A stretch of DNA of 64,000 nt from Bacteroidota bacterium (GTDB taxonomy: Bacteria > Bacteroidota > Ignavibacteria > Ignavibacteriales > Ignavibacteriaceae). Of this stretch, positions 9,058-17,980 are shown one piece after another (the first letter of the stretch is position 1; each line of letters starts with the position of its first letter). A model generated the notes under the pieces. It did not search any database and was not told the origin of the DNA. It was given only the letters and a program-made list of their open reading frames with translations. The DNA lies in contig JAKAGV010000001.1 of NCBI GenBank assembly GCA_021815405.1, positions 248,001 through 312,000 of the forward strand, read 5' to 3'. Made by a program: the position numbers and the translations under genes.

Positions 9058-9894
9058 ATGGAATATAGTAATAACATATTAGTAAGTATAGTTATGCCAA
9101 CATACAACCGTGCAGGTACTTTAGGTATGGCAATTGAAAGTGTGTTAAAACAGTCGTTCCAATCTTGGGAATTAATTATTGTCGACAATGAATCTACTGA
9201 CAATACAGAAGAAGTCGTAAAAAAATATTCAGAAAAAGATAAAAGGATTAAATACTGCTATGTAAAAAAAAGCAGTAATAAAGGTATCTCCGAATATTTG
9301 AATTACGGAATTTCTATTGCAGAAGGAAGATATATAGCACGACTTGATGATGATGATGAATGGTATGATCAGAATAAGTTATCAAAGCAGGTAGATTTTC
9401 TGGAACAAAATAGCGACTATATTTTAGTTGGTGGAGGGGCAGTAATGGTAGATGGGAATAGAAAAGAAATATTTAAGTTTTACAAAAGGGACAAAGATGA
9501 TATAATAAGGAGACATGCTTTGTTGGCAAACCCTTTTTGGCATAATACAGTTATGTTTAGAAAAAAAGAAGCTTTGGAATTAGGAGGATATAGAAATTTT
9601 AGATTTGTAGAAGATTGGGATTTATGGCTTAGGTTTGGGGAAGTCGGAAAACTATATAATTTCAAAGAGTATTTTTCTTTGTACATGAATGCCGGTCAAA
9701 ATTTGTCAGTTGGTAATCAGAAACTTGCAGCAAAGACTATTTTGAAGCTAATCAAATTATATCGATATAAATATCCAAATTATTGGAAAGCTTTTATCAT
9801 AAACTTTTTGCAATATATGTTTGCATTTTTACCTTTGTTTATTAAAAAAAGAGTACAGAATTTTTTATTTTTTGTTAAAAGAAATTATTTATAA
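9058..9894 (+). CDS. Glycosyltransferase family 2
   Basis: This 278-residue GT-A enzyme begins with SIVMPTYNRAGTLGMAIESV, has IIVDNESTDNTEE, the metal-binding ARLDDDDEWY segment and the late EDWDLWLRFGEVG acceptor motif. This is the EpsE/WcaA-like pattern of cytoplasmic glycosyltransferases in polysaccharide synthesis. A hydrophobic patch near residues 245-262 may attach it to the membrane. It starts 14 bases after the deacetylase and stops 17 bases before the initiating transferase. Donor and acceptor sugars cannot be told. Confidence 0.86.
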   Translation: MEYSNNILVSIVMPTYNRAGTLGMAIESVLKQSFQSWELIIVDNESTDNTEEVVKKYSEKDKRIKYCYVKKSSNKGISEYLNYGISIAEGRYIARLDDDDEWYDQNKLSKQVDFLEQNSDYILVGGGAVMVDGNRKEIFKFYKRDKDDIIRRHALLANPFWHNTVMFRKKEALELGGYRNFRFVEDWDLWLRFGEVGKLYNFKEYFSLYMNAGQNLSVGNQKLAAKTILKLIKLYRYKYPNYWKAFIINFLQYMFAFLPLFIKKRVQNFLFFVKRNYL

Positions 9895-9911
9895 AATTTT
9901 TTAGTTCCATA

Positions 9912-11315
9912 TTGAACAAAACATTCGAAAAAATATTAATACTTTTTATAGACTTCATCACCATCAACCTTGCATGGATGATTTATTATCAGCTCAGGGT
10001 AACATCCGGATGGTTTGAAGTGCTGGGCAGACCTGAATTCTACCTGCCCATGTTTGTAATTTATTTTTACTGGCTTGTTATTTTTACTTTTGTCGGAATG
10101 TATAGAACGTGGTTTGCTGCGTCAAGATTGGATGAGCTTTCTACTTTGTTCAAGGCATCGTTTGTAGGGATTTTTGTTTTATTCTTCTTAATTTTTATTG
10201 ACGACTACATTAACGGTGTCGGTTCGGCAACAAGGATTTTACTTTTTATTTATTGGGGATTGTTTTTATTCCTTACCGGTGCCGGAAGATTATTTATCAG
10301 AAGCTTCCAGCGAAAGCTGCTAATAAAAGGAATCGGACGGAAGAACGCTCTTATTATCGGCTTTAATGAAAAAGCAAAAGAAGTAATGAACCAGATTAAA
10401 CAGCATCCGGCTCTCGGTTTGGATGTAGCTGCTTTCATTCCGGTGAACGGTTCAAAAATTTCTGATGAATACGAAGGTGTTAAAGTTGTAGATTCAATTA
10501 CTAATCTTACAAGTGATATTGATAATTATAATGCTAAAGAAGTTGTAATAGCCTTAGAGAAAGAAGAAAGAGATTCTTTAGTTGAAATTATTGCAAAGTG
10601 CGAAACAAAGAACGTCGGGTTAAAAATTGTTCCCGATCTTTATGAGATTTTAAGCGGACAGGCAAAGACCTCGCAGATATACGGCATTCCTCTTATCGAC
10701 ATAATGCCGCAGTTGATGCCGGAGTGGGAAAAAAGATTGAAGAGGCTTATCGACATTCTGGTATCTTTTTTAATCTTATTAGTAACTCTTCCGGTTACTT
10801 TAATTACTGCTGCCGCAATTAAATTAGACAGTGTCGGACCTGTATTTTTTACACAGGAAAGATGCGGCATTGACGGGAAAATATTTAAGATGATAAAATT
10901 CCGTTCGATGAGGAAAGATGCGGAGAAATTAACCGGACCGGTTTGGTCGCAGAAGGATGATCCGAGGATAACCAGGGTGGGGAAAATAATACGTAAAGTA
11001 AGGATTGATGAAATTCCTCAGATGTTAAATGTATTGAAAGGTGAGATGAGCATTGTTGGTCCGAGACCGGAGAGACCGTATTTTGTTGAGAAGCTTGCAA
11101 CTGAAATTCCATATTATAAGCGGAGATTAAAAGTCCGTCCGGGCATAACCGGCTGGGCGCAGGTAAAGCATAAATACGATGAATCAATTGAAGATGTTAA
11201 GGTGAAGCTGCGATATGATTTATTCTATATTGAAAATATGTCACTGAGAATGGATTTCAAAATTTTGTTTAGAACGGTGTTTATTGTACTGCTGGGTAAG
11301 GGTCATTACGACTGA
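9912..11315 (+). CDS. Initiating polyprenyl-phosphate sugar phosphotransferase (WbaP/WcaJ-type)
   Basis: The 467-residue product starts with a TTG and has four or five N-terminal membrane helices, a CoA-binding-like central domain (about 140-265), and the full C-terminal phosphoglycosyltransferase domain (about 275-467). Key pieces are the re-entrant helix, IKFRSMRKDAEK, the catalytic Asp-Glu in KVRIDEIPQMLNVLKGEMS, IVGPRPERPYF and RPGITGWAQV. The family transfers a sugar phosphate to undecaprenyl phosphate and so starts repeat-unit assembly. A second protein in this window (12978-14963) carries a related domain without these residues. Confidence 0.9.
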   Translation: MNKTFEKILILFIDFITINLAWMIYYQLRVTSGWFEVLGRPEFYLPMFVIYFYWLVIFTFVGMYRTWFAASRLDELSTLFKASFVGIFVLFFLIFIDDYINGVGSATRILLFIYWGLFLFLTGAGRLFIRSFQRKLLIKGIGRKNALIIGFNEKAKEVMNQIKQHPALGLDVAAFIPVNGSKISDEYEGVKVVDSITNLTSDIDNYNAKEVVIALEKEERDSLVEIIAKCETKNVGLKIVPDLYEILSGQAKTSQIYGIPLIDIMPQLMPEWEKRLKRLIDILVSFLILLVTLPVTLITAAAIKLDSVGPVFFTQERCGIDGKIFKMIKFRSMRKDAEKLTGPVWSQKDDPRITRVGKIIRKVRIDEIPQMLNVLKGEMSIVGPRPERPYFVEKLATEIPYYKRRLKVRPGITGWAQVKHKYDESIEDVKVKLRYDLFYIENMSLRMDFKILFRTVFIVLLGKGHYD

Positions 11316-11381
11316 TAAATATAAATTAAAAATTAGAAGGATTTATTCTTGAAAAGTTTAATTACACAGAGTACCAGAGAG

Positions 11382-11440
11382 ATTACACAAAGCAGCACAG
11401 AGGAAAAACTTTGTGATTCTCTGCGCCTTCTTTGTGTAAT
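11382..11440. repeat. Intergenic hairpin repeat (ATTACACAAAG ... CTTTGTGTAAT)
   Basis: Perfect 11-bp arms at 11382-11392 and 11430-11440 enclose a 37-base loop with a second short pairing (CAGAG/CTCTG). Purine-rich CACAGAG words surround it. No U-tract follows, so it is not a clear terminator. It resembles short dispersed palindromic units of bacterial intergenic DNA. The stretch 11455-11549 downstream has only low-complexity sequence related to bases 55650-55710 on the other strand. Confidence 0.6.
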
Positions 11441-11549
11441 TCAGTGGTATGAAAAATTTATATGAAAATAATTATAGTAGTAAACTCTAATCGATGGGCA
11501 CAAGACTCTTTGCTCTTTGCCCTATGCGTTTTGCGCAAAAAGGAGGCGA

Positions 11550-12272
11550 ATGCCTGAGAAATCTTTAGTGATTATCCCGACTTACAACGAGATAGAAAAC
11601 ATCCAGTTGATTATTCCAGACCTTTTAGGCAGGTACAAGAATAATCTTGACATATTAATTGTTGATGATAATTCTCCGGATGGCACCGGCAGTTTTGTTG
11701 AAGAGCTTGGCAAGACTAATGAAAGAGTAAAGCTGATAAAGAGAGAAAAGAAAAACGGCTTAGGTACGGCTTATGTAGCGGGCTTTAAATATGCATTGCA
11801 GAATGATTATGATTTTATTTTTGAGATGGATGCGGATTATTCGCATGATCCGAAAGAGATAAAGAATTTTTTACGGGCAATAAAAAACTATGACCTGGTT
11901 TTGGGAAGCCGGTATGTAAAAGGTGTAAATGTTGTTAACTGGCCTATTCGCAGGCTGCTGCTTAGTTACTTTGCGAACATATATACTAAACTCGTAACAG
12001 GGATGCCGATTAAAGATGCGACCGGCGGCTTCAAATGTTTTAGAAGGAGAGTTTTGGAATCGATTAATCTTGATAAGGTTAAATCGAATGGTTATGCTTT
12101 CCAGATTGAGATGACATATAAAGCATGGAAGCAAGACTTTAAGATTGGCGAAATTCCTATTATCTTTATAGACAGAACGATGGGACAGTCGAAGATGTCT
12201 AAGAAGATTGTCCGCGAGGCGGTGTTTATGGTTTGGAAGCTGAGATTGCGAAGCATATTTGGACTACAGTGA
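11550..12272 (+). CDS. Polyprenol-phosphate mannose synthase (DPM1-like GT2)
   Basis: A 240-residue GT2 enzyme with the dolichol-phosphate mannose synthase pattern: VIIPTYNEIENIQLIIPDLL, ILIVDDNSPDGTG, the metal site FEMDADYSHDP, LVLGSRYVKG and ATGGFKCFRR. It moves mannose from GDP-mannose to a polyprenol phosphate on the cytoplasmic side. There are no C-terminal membrane helices, so it is the short DPM1 form. The ATG at 11550 follows AGGAGG by three bases and begins the conserved domain; an upstream in-frame TTG at 11517 would add residues from repeat-like DNA and is not used here. Confidence 0.87.
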   Translation: MPEKSLVIIPTYNEIENIQLIIPDLLGRYKNNLDILIVDDNSPDGTGSFVEELGKTNERVKLIKREKKNGLGTAYVAGFKYALQNDYDFIFEMDADYSHDPKEIKNFLRAIKNYDLVLGSRYVKGVNVVNWPIRRLLLSYFANIYTKLVTGMPIKDATGGFKCFRRRVLESINLDKVKSNGYAFQIEMTYKAWKQDFKIGEIPIIFIDRTMGQSKMSKKIVREAVFMVWKLRLRSIFGLQ

Positions 12273-12273
12273 G

Positions 12274-12751
12274 ATGAAAGCAAAAGAATTGTTCGACAGA
12301 TTTTTAGAAGTTTTTGATGCTTTAGAAAGAGAAGAAGTAGAATATGTACTGATTGGTGGATTTGCAGTTGTTCTATACGAAATGCCTCGATTGACACAGG
12401 ATTTAGATATATTTATACAATCAAAGCAAGAGAATATTAACAAGCTGCAAAAAGCTTTGTTTGCTGTTTTTAATGACAATAGTTTTTTTTGAAATAACTT
12501 ATCCGGAACTACAAAATTATCCGGTCATCCGCTATGGATCTGAAGATGGATTTTATATCGATATACTTGCTAAGATTGGCACAGCTTTTAAATATGAAGA
12601 TTTGAAGTTTGAAGAAATAAATATAGAAGGACACACAATTAAAATTGCTACTGCTGATACGCTTTATAAGATAGAAGAAAAAACCTTTAGAGCCGTTGAC
12701 AAAAATGTTTTAATTTTCTTGAAAGAATTAATTAAGAAAAGGAAAAAATAA
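12274..12751 (+). pseudogene. Nucleotidyltransferase (AbiEii/MNT-like), frameshifted at a T8 run
   Basis: The first 72 residues contain YVLIGGFAVVLYEMPRLTQD and DLDIFIQ, the GG-x-A and D-x-D signature of small nucleotidyltransferases. The frame stops at TGA 12490-12492 right after eight T residues (12483-12490). Removing one T continues straight into the second frame (FFEITYPELQNY to the stop at 12751), giving a protein of about 158 residues. So the gene is one T away from intact: a true mutation, a sequencing error or slippage-controlled expression. ATG 12274 lies one base after the stop of the mannose synthase gene. It pairs with the small gene that follows. Confidence 0.75.
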
Positions 12752-12976
12752 GTGTCAATTCAAAAGTTTAAAAATTTCGAGGACGCAACAAAGGCGTTAT
12801 GGATATTTAATCCGGACGCTGGTTATTATAAAAAAGTTTCCGGTTTGTACAAGATGTTTTCACGATTAAGTAAACTACCTGTTACACCAGGTGTATTTAA
12901 ATTTAAGAATCTAAAGGAAGCACAGGAACATCGCAATTCAGAAATAAAAAAATTTTTACATAAAGTTAAAAATTGA
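12752..12976 (+). CDS. Small partner protein of the nucleotidyltransferase, function unknown
   Basis: A 74-residue basic protein read from a GTG that directly follows the nucleotidyltransferase stop. It has KFKNFEDATKALW near the N-terminus and GVFKFKNLKEAQEHRN near the C-terminus, a pattern I associate with short genes lying next to nucleotidyltransferase genes in possible toxin-antitoxin or defence pairs. No catalytic motif is visible. The tight spacing suggests co-translation with the upstream gene, which is itself frameshifted. Assignment as the partner is inference. Confidence 0.55.
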   Translation: MSIQKFKNFEDATKALWIFNPDAGYYKKVSGLYKMFSRLSKLPVTPGVFKFKNLKEAQEHRNSEIKKFLHKVKN

Positions 12977-12977
12977 T

Positions 12978-14963
12978 ATGATTCCCATGGATCTATCCAT
13001 TATCATAGTCAATTATAACGTTAAAGAGTTTCTTCAAAATCTTCTGCATTCAATTTCTAAATCTGCCGAAGGCTTAAGCTGCGAAGTAATTGTTGTTGAT
13101 AATGCATCCGATGACGGCAGCGTAGAGCTTCTGAAAGAAAAATTTCCTGAAGTTCGCCTTATATCAAATAAAAAAAATCTTGGCTTCAGCAAGGCAAACA
13201 ACCAGGGTTTGGCTGAAGCAAAAGGGAAATACATTTTACTCCTAAATCCTGATACAATTCTTCGCGAAGATACACTTCACAAAATGATCGAGTTCTTTGA
13301 ATCAACTCCGGATGCCGGTATGGCAGGATGTAAAATTCTGAATCCCGACGGCACTATACAATTAGCATGCAGACGAAGTTTCCCGGGACCATGGACTTCT
13401 TTCTGCAAAGTGACGGGACTGAGCACTATCTTTCCTAAAAGTAAAATATTTGCGAGGTACAATCTTACTTTCCTCGATGAGAATCAAACTTACGAAGTAG
13501 ACGCTATTTCCGGCTCATTCATGATGATGAAAAAGGAAGTCTATGATAAGATCGGCGGGCTTGACGAACAATTTTTTATGTACGGCGAAGATCTTGATTT
13601 ATGTTATCGCGTACAGCAATCAGGATACAAAGTATATTACGTACACACAACGCAGATAATCCATTACAAAGGCGAGAGCACCAAGCGAAGCAGCCTTGAT
13701 GAGACAAAAATATTTTACGATGCAATGAACCTTTTCGTTAAGAAACATCTCTCAAGCTCATTTCTAGTTGAAATTATTCTGCGGCTGGCAATAACTTTCA
13801 GAAAATCATTTGCTTTCCTCGGAAGGCGAAGGCTGGTACTGCTCTCAATTATACTGGACTTTATCTCTTTTGATTTGTCTTTGCTAATTGCAAATAAAGT
13901 TTATGCGCACTTTGGTCATTGGCAGGGATTCCCTAAGTTCAGTTACCCGGTAGTCTTTACAATTCCGGCTCTGCTTCACATATTGGTTGCTTCGTTTTCG
14001 GGAGTTTATAAAAAAGATACTCTTCCTATCCTAAAAAACTTTCTCGCATTCTTTATAAGCTTTATATTATTATCAGCATCAACATTTTTCTTTAAGCAAT
14101 ATGCCTACAGCAGAGCGGCAGTACTGATAACTTACTTTTTCCTTTTCTTTATATTGATTTTCTGGCGTATACTGCTGAAAATTGTTTTCAAGGTCGGATT
14201 AACCGAAGATGAATTCTCGAACAAGCGTACAGTAATCGTCGGTATGAATTCCCATTCGACTCAGCTTGCAGAGAAATTAAAATCAAAGCAGACAGACCTT
14301 CATTTTATTGAAGGCTTTATTGGGTTATCTAACAGAGATCTTGGAAAGAACATTAACGGCTTTGAAGTAATAGGGACTGTCGATAATATTCAAAAGGTTA
14401 TAAAGGAAAGAAAAATTCAGGAAGTAATTTTTTCTTCGGAAGATTTATCTTACAATCAAATGATGTCGGTGGTTGCATCCTGCCAGCGGGAGAATGTTGA
14501 ATTCAAGCTTGCCGGCAATAATCTTGATTTTGTTGTTGGCAAGACTTCGGTTTCGGTTTTGGAAGATATACCGCTAATTGAGATAAATTATAACATTTCA
14601 AATCCGCAGCACCGCTTCTTTAAAACCGTATTTGATTACGTTTTTGCAACGTTAGTTTTGTTTTTTATTTATCCTTTCATATATTTGATCGGACTGCAAA
14701 GCAAAAAGCAGAGCGACTTCAAAAAATTTATATTGAAAACCCCGAAAATTTTATCAGGCAGATATAGTTTTGTTGGTCCTCAGAATTCAACAGAGTTAAA
14801 TAATTTGTATCTTGGAAAGACAGGACTTACCGGTTTGTGGTATATTGAAAGCAGGGAAGGAACGAATTATGAAAAGCTCGATATCTTTTACGCAAAGAAT
14901 CAGAGCATCTGGCTTGATCTGGAGATTATCGGGAAAACTTTAATTAAGATGTGGGTTAGTTAA
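12978..14963 (+). CDS. Glycosyltransferase family 2 fused to a phosphoglycosyltransferase-like domain lacking its catalytic core
   Basis: The 661-residue product has a complete GT2 domain at about 1-270 (DLSIIIVNYNVKEFLQNLLH, LLLNPDTILRED, GGLDEQFFMYGEDLDLCYRV). Next come membrane helices (about 290-400), a CoA-binding-like domain (about 405-530), one more helix pair, and a short C-terminal stretch recognisable as a sugar-transferase end (RYSFVGPQN, KTGLTGLWYIESREG, SIWLDLEIIGKTL). The middle of that domain is gone: there is no FRSM segment and no Asp-Glu dyad. The GT2 part should work; the phosphoglycosyltransferase part should not catalyse and may serve as membrane anchor or partner. ATG 12987 is an alternative start. 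Confidence 0.82.
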   Translation: MIPMDLSIIIVNYNVKEFLQNLLHSISKSAEGLSCEVIVVDNASDDGSVELLKEKFPEVRLISNKKNLGFSKANNQGLAEAKGKYILLLNPDTILREDTLHKMIEFFESTPDAGMAGCKILNPDGTIQLACRRSFPGPWTSFCKVTGLSTIFPKSKIFARYNLTFLDENQTYEVDAISGSFMMMKKEVYDKIGGLDEQFFMYGEDLDLCYRVQQSGYKVYYVHTTQIIHYKGESTKRSSLDETKIFYDAMNLFVKKHLSSSFLVEIILRLAITFRKSFAFLGRRRLVLLSIILDFISFDLSLLIANKVYAHFGHWQGFPKFSYPVVFTIPALLHILVASFSGVYKKDTLPILKNFLAFFISFILLSASTFFFKQYAYSRAAVLITYFFLFFILIFWRILLKIVFKVGLTEDEFSNKRTVIVGMNSHSTQLAEKLKSKQTDLHFIEGFIGLSNRDLGKNINGFEVIGTVDNIQKVIKERKIQEVIFSSEDLSYNQMMSVVASCQRENVEFKLAGNNLDFVVGKTSVSVLEDIPLIEINYNISNPQHRFFKTVFDYVFATLVLFFIYPFIYLIGLQSKKQSDFKKFILKTPKILSGRYSFVGPQNSTELNNLYLGKTGLTGLWYIESREGTNYEKLDIFYAKNQSIWLDLEIIGKTLIKMWVS

Positions 14964-14969
14964 TTATCG

Positions 14970-15920
14970 ATGGCAAAAACAGTTTTAGATTTTGAAAAGC
15001 CTATAGTTGAGCTTGAGGCGAAGCTCGAAGAAATGAAAAGGCTTTCGGACAAAATGAACATAGAAGGTGAAATTATCAAGATTGAAGAGAAGGTCAAGGA
15101 ATTAAAGGAAGGAATTTACAAAGACCTTACCAGATGGCAGCGGGTTCAGCTTGCGCGTCATCCGGATAGACCGTACACACTTGATTACATTTACCTAATG
15201 ACGAGTAACTTCATAGAGCTGCACGGCGACCGCGGCTACAAGGACGATAAAGCCATAGTCGGCGGCTTTGCACAGCTTGATGAATACAAAGTAATGATTA
15301 TCGGGCATCAAAAAGGAAGAGATACAAAGACAAACGTGTACCGTAATTTCGGAATGCCCAATCCTGAAGGATACAGGAAAGCACTCCGCTTAATGAAACT
15401 TGCAGAAAAGTTTAATAAGCCTGTTATAACAATGATCGATACTCCAGGTGCATATCCGGGACTCGAAGCCGAAGAGCGGGGGCAGGCAGAAGCGATTGCA
15501 AAAAATCTTTTTGAGATGAGCAGGCTAAAAGTTCCGATAATAGTTACAATAATCGGTGAAGGTGCAAGCGGCGGCGCTCTGGGAATCGGAGTAGGCGATA
15601 GAATCTTGATGCTGGAGAATTGCTGGTACTCGGTAATAAGTCCGGAATCATGTTCAAGTATTTTATGGCGGAGCTGGGATTACAAAGAACAGGCTGCCGA
15701 AGCCTTAAAGCTCACCGCACCGGATTTGCTTGAGCAAAAGATAATTGACAGAATTATTCCGGAGCCACTCGGCGGAGCACATAAAGATCACCAGGAAGCT
15801 GCAAAGATTTTGAAGGATGTTTTGAAAGAAGAACTGACTCAATTATCCAAAATAAAACCGGATAAATTAATTGAGACACGTCTTGAGAAGTTTGGTAAGA
15901 TGGGTGCCTACCTGGAGTAG
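14970..15920 (+). CDS. accA: Acetyl-CoA carboxylase carboxyltransferase subunit alpha
   Basis: This 316-residue protein matches AccA in length and motifs: an N-terminal helical segment ([15 protein letters not shown]), [44 protein letters not shown], the oxyanion-hole [15 protein letters not shown], and [20 protein letters not shown]. With AccD it transfers the carboxyl group from biotin to acetyl-CoA, the first step of fatty acid synthesis. It starts 7 bases after the glycosyltransferase fusion. Other acc genes are not in the window. Confidence 0.96.
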   Translation: MAKTVLDFEKPIVELEAKLEEMKRLSDKMNIEGEIIKIEEKVKELKEGIYKDLTRWQRVQLARHPDRPYTLDYIYLMTSNFIELHGDRGYKDDKAIVGGFAQLDEYKVMIIGHQKGRDTKTNVYRNFGMPNPEGYRKALRLMKLAEKFNKPVITMIDTPGAYPGLEAEERGQAEAIAKNLFEMSRLKVPIIVTIIGEGASGGALGIGVGDRILMLENCWYSVISPESCSSILWRSWDYKEQAAEALKLTAPDLLEQKIIDRIIPEPLGGAHKDHQEAAKILKDVLKEELTQLSKIKPDKLIETRLEKFGKMGAYLE

Positions 15921-15943
15921 GATCGATTTGATAAGGAGAAAAG

Positions 15944-16168
15944 ATGAGCAATTATAAATTTTCAGTTGTAATTGAAAAAGATAGTGATGGTTATTTTGCC
16001 TTCTGTCCTGAACTACAAGGTTGTTATACACAGGGCGAAACTTACGAGGAGGTTATAGAAAATATTAAAGATGCAATCCATCTTCATGTAGAGGATAGAA
16101 TTGAAAATGGGGAAGTTGTTCCGCAGGTAGATTCAGTTAGCATCACTTTAATGGAAATTGCAGTATGA
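15944..16168 (+). CDS. hicB: HicB-family antitoxin
   Basis: A 74-residue protein with the HicB partial RNase-H-like fold: FSVVIEKDSDGYFAFCPELQ, then GCYTQGETYEEVIENIKDAI and a final ITLMEIAV strand. A clear ribosome site (AAGGAG) precedes the ATG. HicB binds and blocks HicA and usually represses the operon. The last 4 bases overlap the HicA start (ATGA). There is no added DNA-binding domain, so it is the short HicB form. The antitoxin-first order is the reverse of the classical E. coli hicAB. Confidence 0.88.
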   Translation: MSNYKFSVVIEKDSDGYFAFCPELQGCYTQGETYEEVIENIKDAIHLHVEDRIENGEVVPQVDSVSITLMEIAV

Positions 16169-16395
16169 GTGAAAGATTGCCAAGGGTAACTGCTGCAGAT
16201 ACAATTAAGGCAATACAAAAAATCGGATTTTCATTTTCGCGACAAAGCGGTAGCCACAAAATTTATAAGAATAAAAAAGGAAATAGAATTACAGTTCCAA
16301 TTCACTCCGGAAAGATACTCCTCCCTAAAACACTAATAAGTATTTTAAAAGATGCGGAATTATCAGTTGAAAAATTTAGAGAATTATTAAAGTAA
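16165..16395 (+). CDS. hicA: HicA-family mRNA interferase toxin
   Basis: A 76-residue dsRBD-like toxin. It has LPRVTAADTIKAIQKIGFSF and the catalytic histidine in RQSGSHKIYKNKKG, followed by ITVPIHSGKILLPKTLISIL. HicA proteins cut mRNA in a translation-independent way until HicB blocks them. The start overlaps the antitoxin stop, so synthesis is coupled. Both genes look intact. Confidence 0.88.
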   Translation: MSERLPRVTAADTIKAIQKIGFSFSRQSGSHKIYKNKKGNRITVPIHSGKILLPKTLISILKDAELSVEKFRELLK

Positions 16396-16468
16396 ACATC
16401 CACTAAAAATTTCCGGCTTATCCTTCCTTTTAATAAATTTGAACGTCATTTTATTTTATACAATCTAA

Positions 16469-16888
16469 ATGTTAATTCATAAAACTGAAATAAGAGTCCG
16501 GTATGCCGATACCGACCAGATGAAATTTGTTTACAACGGAAAATATTTTGAGTACTTTGAAGTCGGCAGAACCGAAATGCTTCGCGAAAACGGATTGCCT
16601 TATCATTTCATTGAAAGCAAAGGATATCTGCTTCCAGTAATTGAGACTTATGCGAAATTTATAATTCCTGCTAAGTATGATGATATCTTAATAGTCGAAT
16701 CCAAAGTAAAAGAATACCCGGCATTCCGGATTCACATTGATTACAGAATTATTAGAAAAGGAACCGGTGAACTTATTGTCGAAGGCTTTACAGATCATGT
16801 TTTTTTAAAAGAAGCAACAAAGAAGCCTTCGAGACCGCCGGAGTTCTTTATAGAAGCGATGAAGCAGTTCTTCAAAATTAAAAATTAA
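16469..16888 (+). CDS. Acyl-CoA thioesterase (YbgC/FadM-type hotdog fold)
   Basis: The 139-residue product has the 4HBT hotdog signature: RVRYADTDQMKFVYNGKYFE with the catalytic aspartate, YFEVGRTEMLRENGL, and the LIVEGFTDHVFL strand. Such enzymes hydrolyse short or medium acyl-CoA, and YbgC members sit near the Tol-Pal system in other bacteria. Here the neighbours are hicBA and nadC, which give no clue to the substrate. The gene stands alone with a 73-base gap upstream and 17 bases before nadC. Confidence 0.85.
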   Translation: MLIHKTEIRVRYADTDQMKFVYNGKYFEYFEVGRTEMLRENGLPYHFIESKGYLLPVIETYAKFIIPAKYDDILIVESKVKEYPAFRIHIDYRIIRKGTGELIVEGFTDHVFLKEATKKPSRPPEFFIEAMKQFFKIKN

Positions 16889-16905
16889 GAATTCAAAATT
16901 AAAAA

Positions 16906-17754
16906 ATGAAGATAGACAGAAGTAACGTTGAAAAAATAATTAGGAATGCCTTAGCTGAAGATATCGGCAGCGGAGATATAACTACAAAAGCAATTGTTGA
17001 TGATAATCTAATTGGAACCGGAGAGTTTCTTGTAAAGCAGGATGGAGTTATTGCCGGTCTTGAAGTTGTTGAAATGCTTTTGAATATTTTCGATCCCAAA
17101 CTTTCATTTGAACGAAAAATATCAGACGGAGTAAAAGTAAATTACGGTAAAGTTGCAGCTTCAGTTAAAGGAAGTGCTGCTTCAATTCTGACCGCAGAAC
17201 GGACTGCATTAAACTTTCTCCAGCGGATGAGTGGTATTGCCACTATGACGAATAATTATATTGAAAAGATTAAACACACCAAAGCAAAAATTTTGGATAC
17301 CCGTAAAACAGTGCCAGGTTTAAGAGAACTTGATAAGCTTGCTGTAAAACTTGGCGGCGGCACTAATCATCGTATTGGATTATACGATATGTTTTTGATT
17401 AAGGATAACCATATCGCTGCAGCCGGCTCGATTACAAAAGCCGTTAAAAGCTGTAAAGAGTTAAGAGAAAAAAATAATTACGGATTCAAAATTGAAGTTG
17501 AGACGGAAAATCTTGAACAGGTAAAAGAAGCATTAAGTATCGGCGTGGATTTTATATTGCTCGATAATTTTGATCCCGGCGAAATAAGAAAGGCGGTTCA
17601 ATTTATTTCCGGTAAATGTTTAACCGAAGCTTCCGGAGGAATTAATTTTGATACAGTAAAAGAAATTGCCGAAACGGGAGTCGATTTTATTTCGGTCGGT
17701 GCACTTACTCATAGTGTTAAGGCATTGGATATTTCTTTGGAAATAACTATTTAA
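16906..17754 (+). CDS. nadC: Nicotinate-nucleotide pyrophosphorylase (carboxylating)
   Basis: A 282-residue quinolinate phosphoribosyltransferase, the normal length. Visible are LAEDIGSGDITT, ERTALNFLQRMSGIATMT, the substrate-binding LDTRKTVPGLRELDKLAVK, GGGTNHRIGLYDMFLIKDNH, and the C-terminal EASGGINFDTVKEIAETGVD with FISVGALTHS. It converts quinolinate and PRPP into nicotinate mononucleotide for NAD synthesis. nadA and nadB are not in the window. A ribosome site is weak, and the upstream gap repeats the word AAAATTAA. Confidence 0.95.
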   Translation: MKIDRSNVEKIIRNALAEDIGSGDITTKAIVDDNLIGTGEFLVKQDGVIAGLEVVEMLLNIFDPKLSFERKISDGVKVNYGKVAASVKGSAASILTAERTALNFLQRMSGIATMTNNYIEKIKHTKAKILDTRKTVPGLRELDKLAVKLGGGTNHRIGLYDMFLIKDNHIAAAGSITKAVKSCKELREKNNYGFKIEVETENLEQVKEALSIGVDFILLDNFDPGEIRKAVQFISGKCLTEASGGINFDTVKEIAETGVDFISVGALTHSVKALDISLEITI

Positions 17755-17801
17755 GTATGGAGTAATTAATCGTAATTAAATATTACTCAAAGAGGAAAGA
17801 A

Positions 17802-17860
17802 AACGTTTAGCGTTATTCGGAAACGAAGCCCGTCTCGTGAAGCGTCATTCGTTAAACGTT
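17802..17860. repeat. Intergenic inverted repeat (AACGTTTAGCG ... CGTTAAACGTT)
   Basis: Arms at 17802-17812 and 17850-17860 pair with one mismatch around a 37-base centre. The following stretch to 17940 can form further pairs (ACCGAAA with GTTCGGT). CG-containing words are unusually frequent here for an AT-rich genome. The 226-base gap between nadC and the flippase gene holds this and nothing else recognisable. Confidence 0.5.
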
Positions 17861-17980
17861 ATTACACAGACCAACAACGTAACGAAAGACGAAACGGGAA
17901 CCGTAACCTTACCGAAATTGGTCTCGGCTTGTTCGGTTTGTGAAGTATAGAATATGAAAAAACTGCATATAATAAACTAA

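Noticed and set aside
10885-11187. Long minus-strand open frame inside the phosphoglycosyltransferase gene
   Set aside because: It is the shadow of a strongly conserved plus-strand gene and shows no protein family pattern.
11517-11549. An in-frame TTG upstream that would lengthen the mannose synthase by 11 residues
   Set aside because: The added residues come from repeat-like DNA, and ATG 11550 has AGGAGG just before it and begins the conserved domain.
12274-12751. Programmed ribosomal frameshift in the nucleotidyltransferase gene
   Set aside because: A T8 run is compatible with slippage, but no stimulatory structure is evident; the entry is kept as a frameshifted gene.
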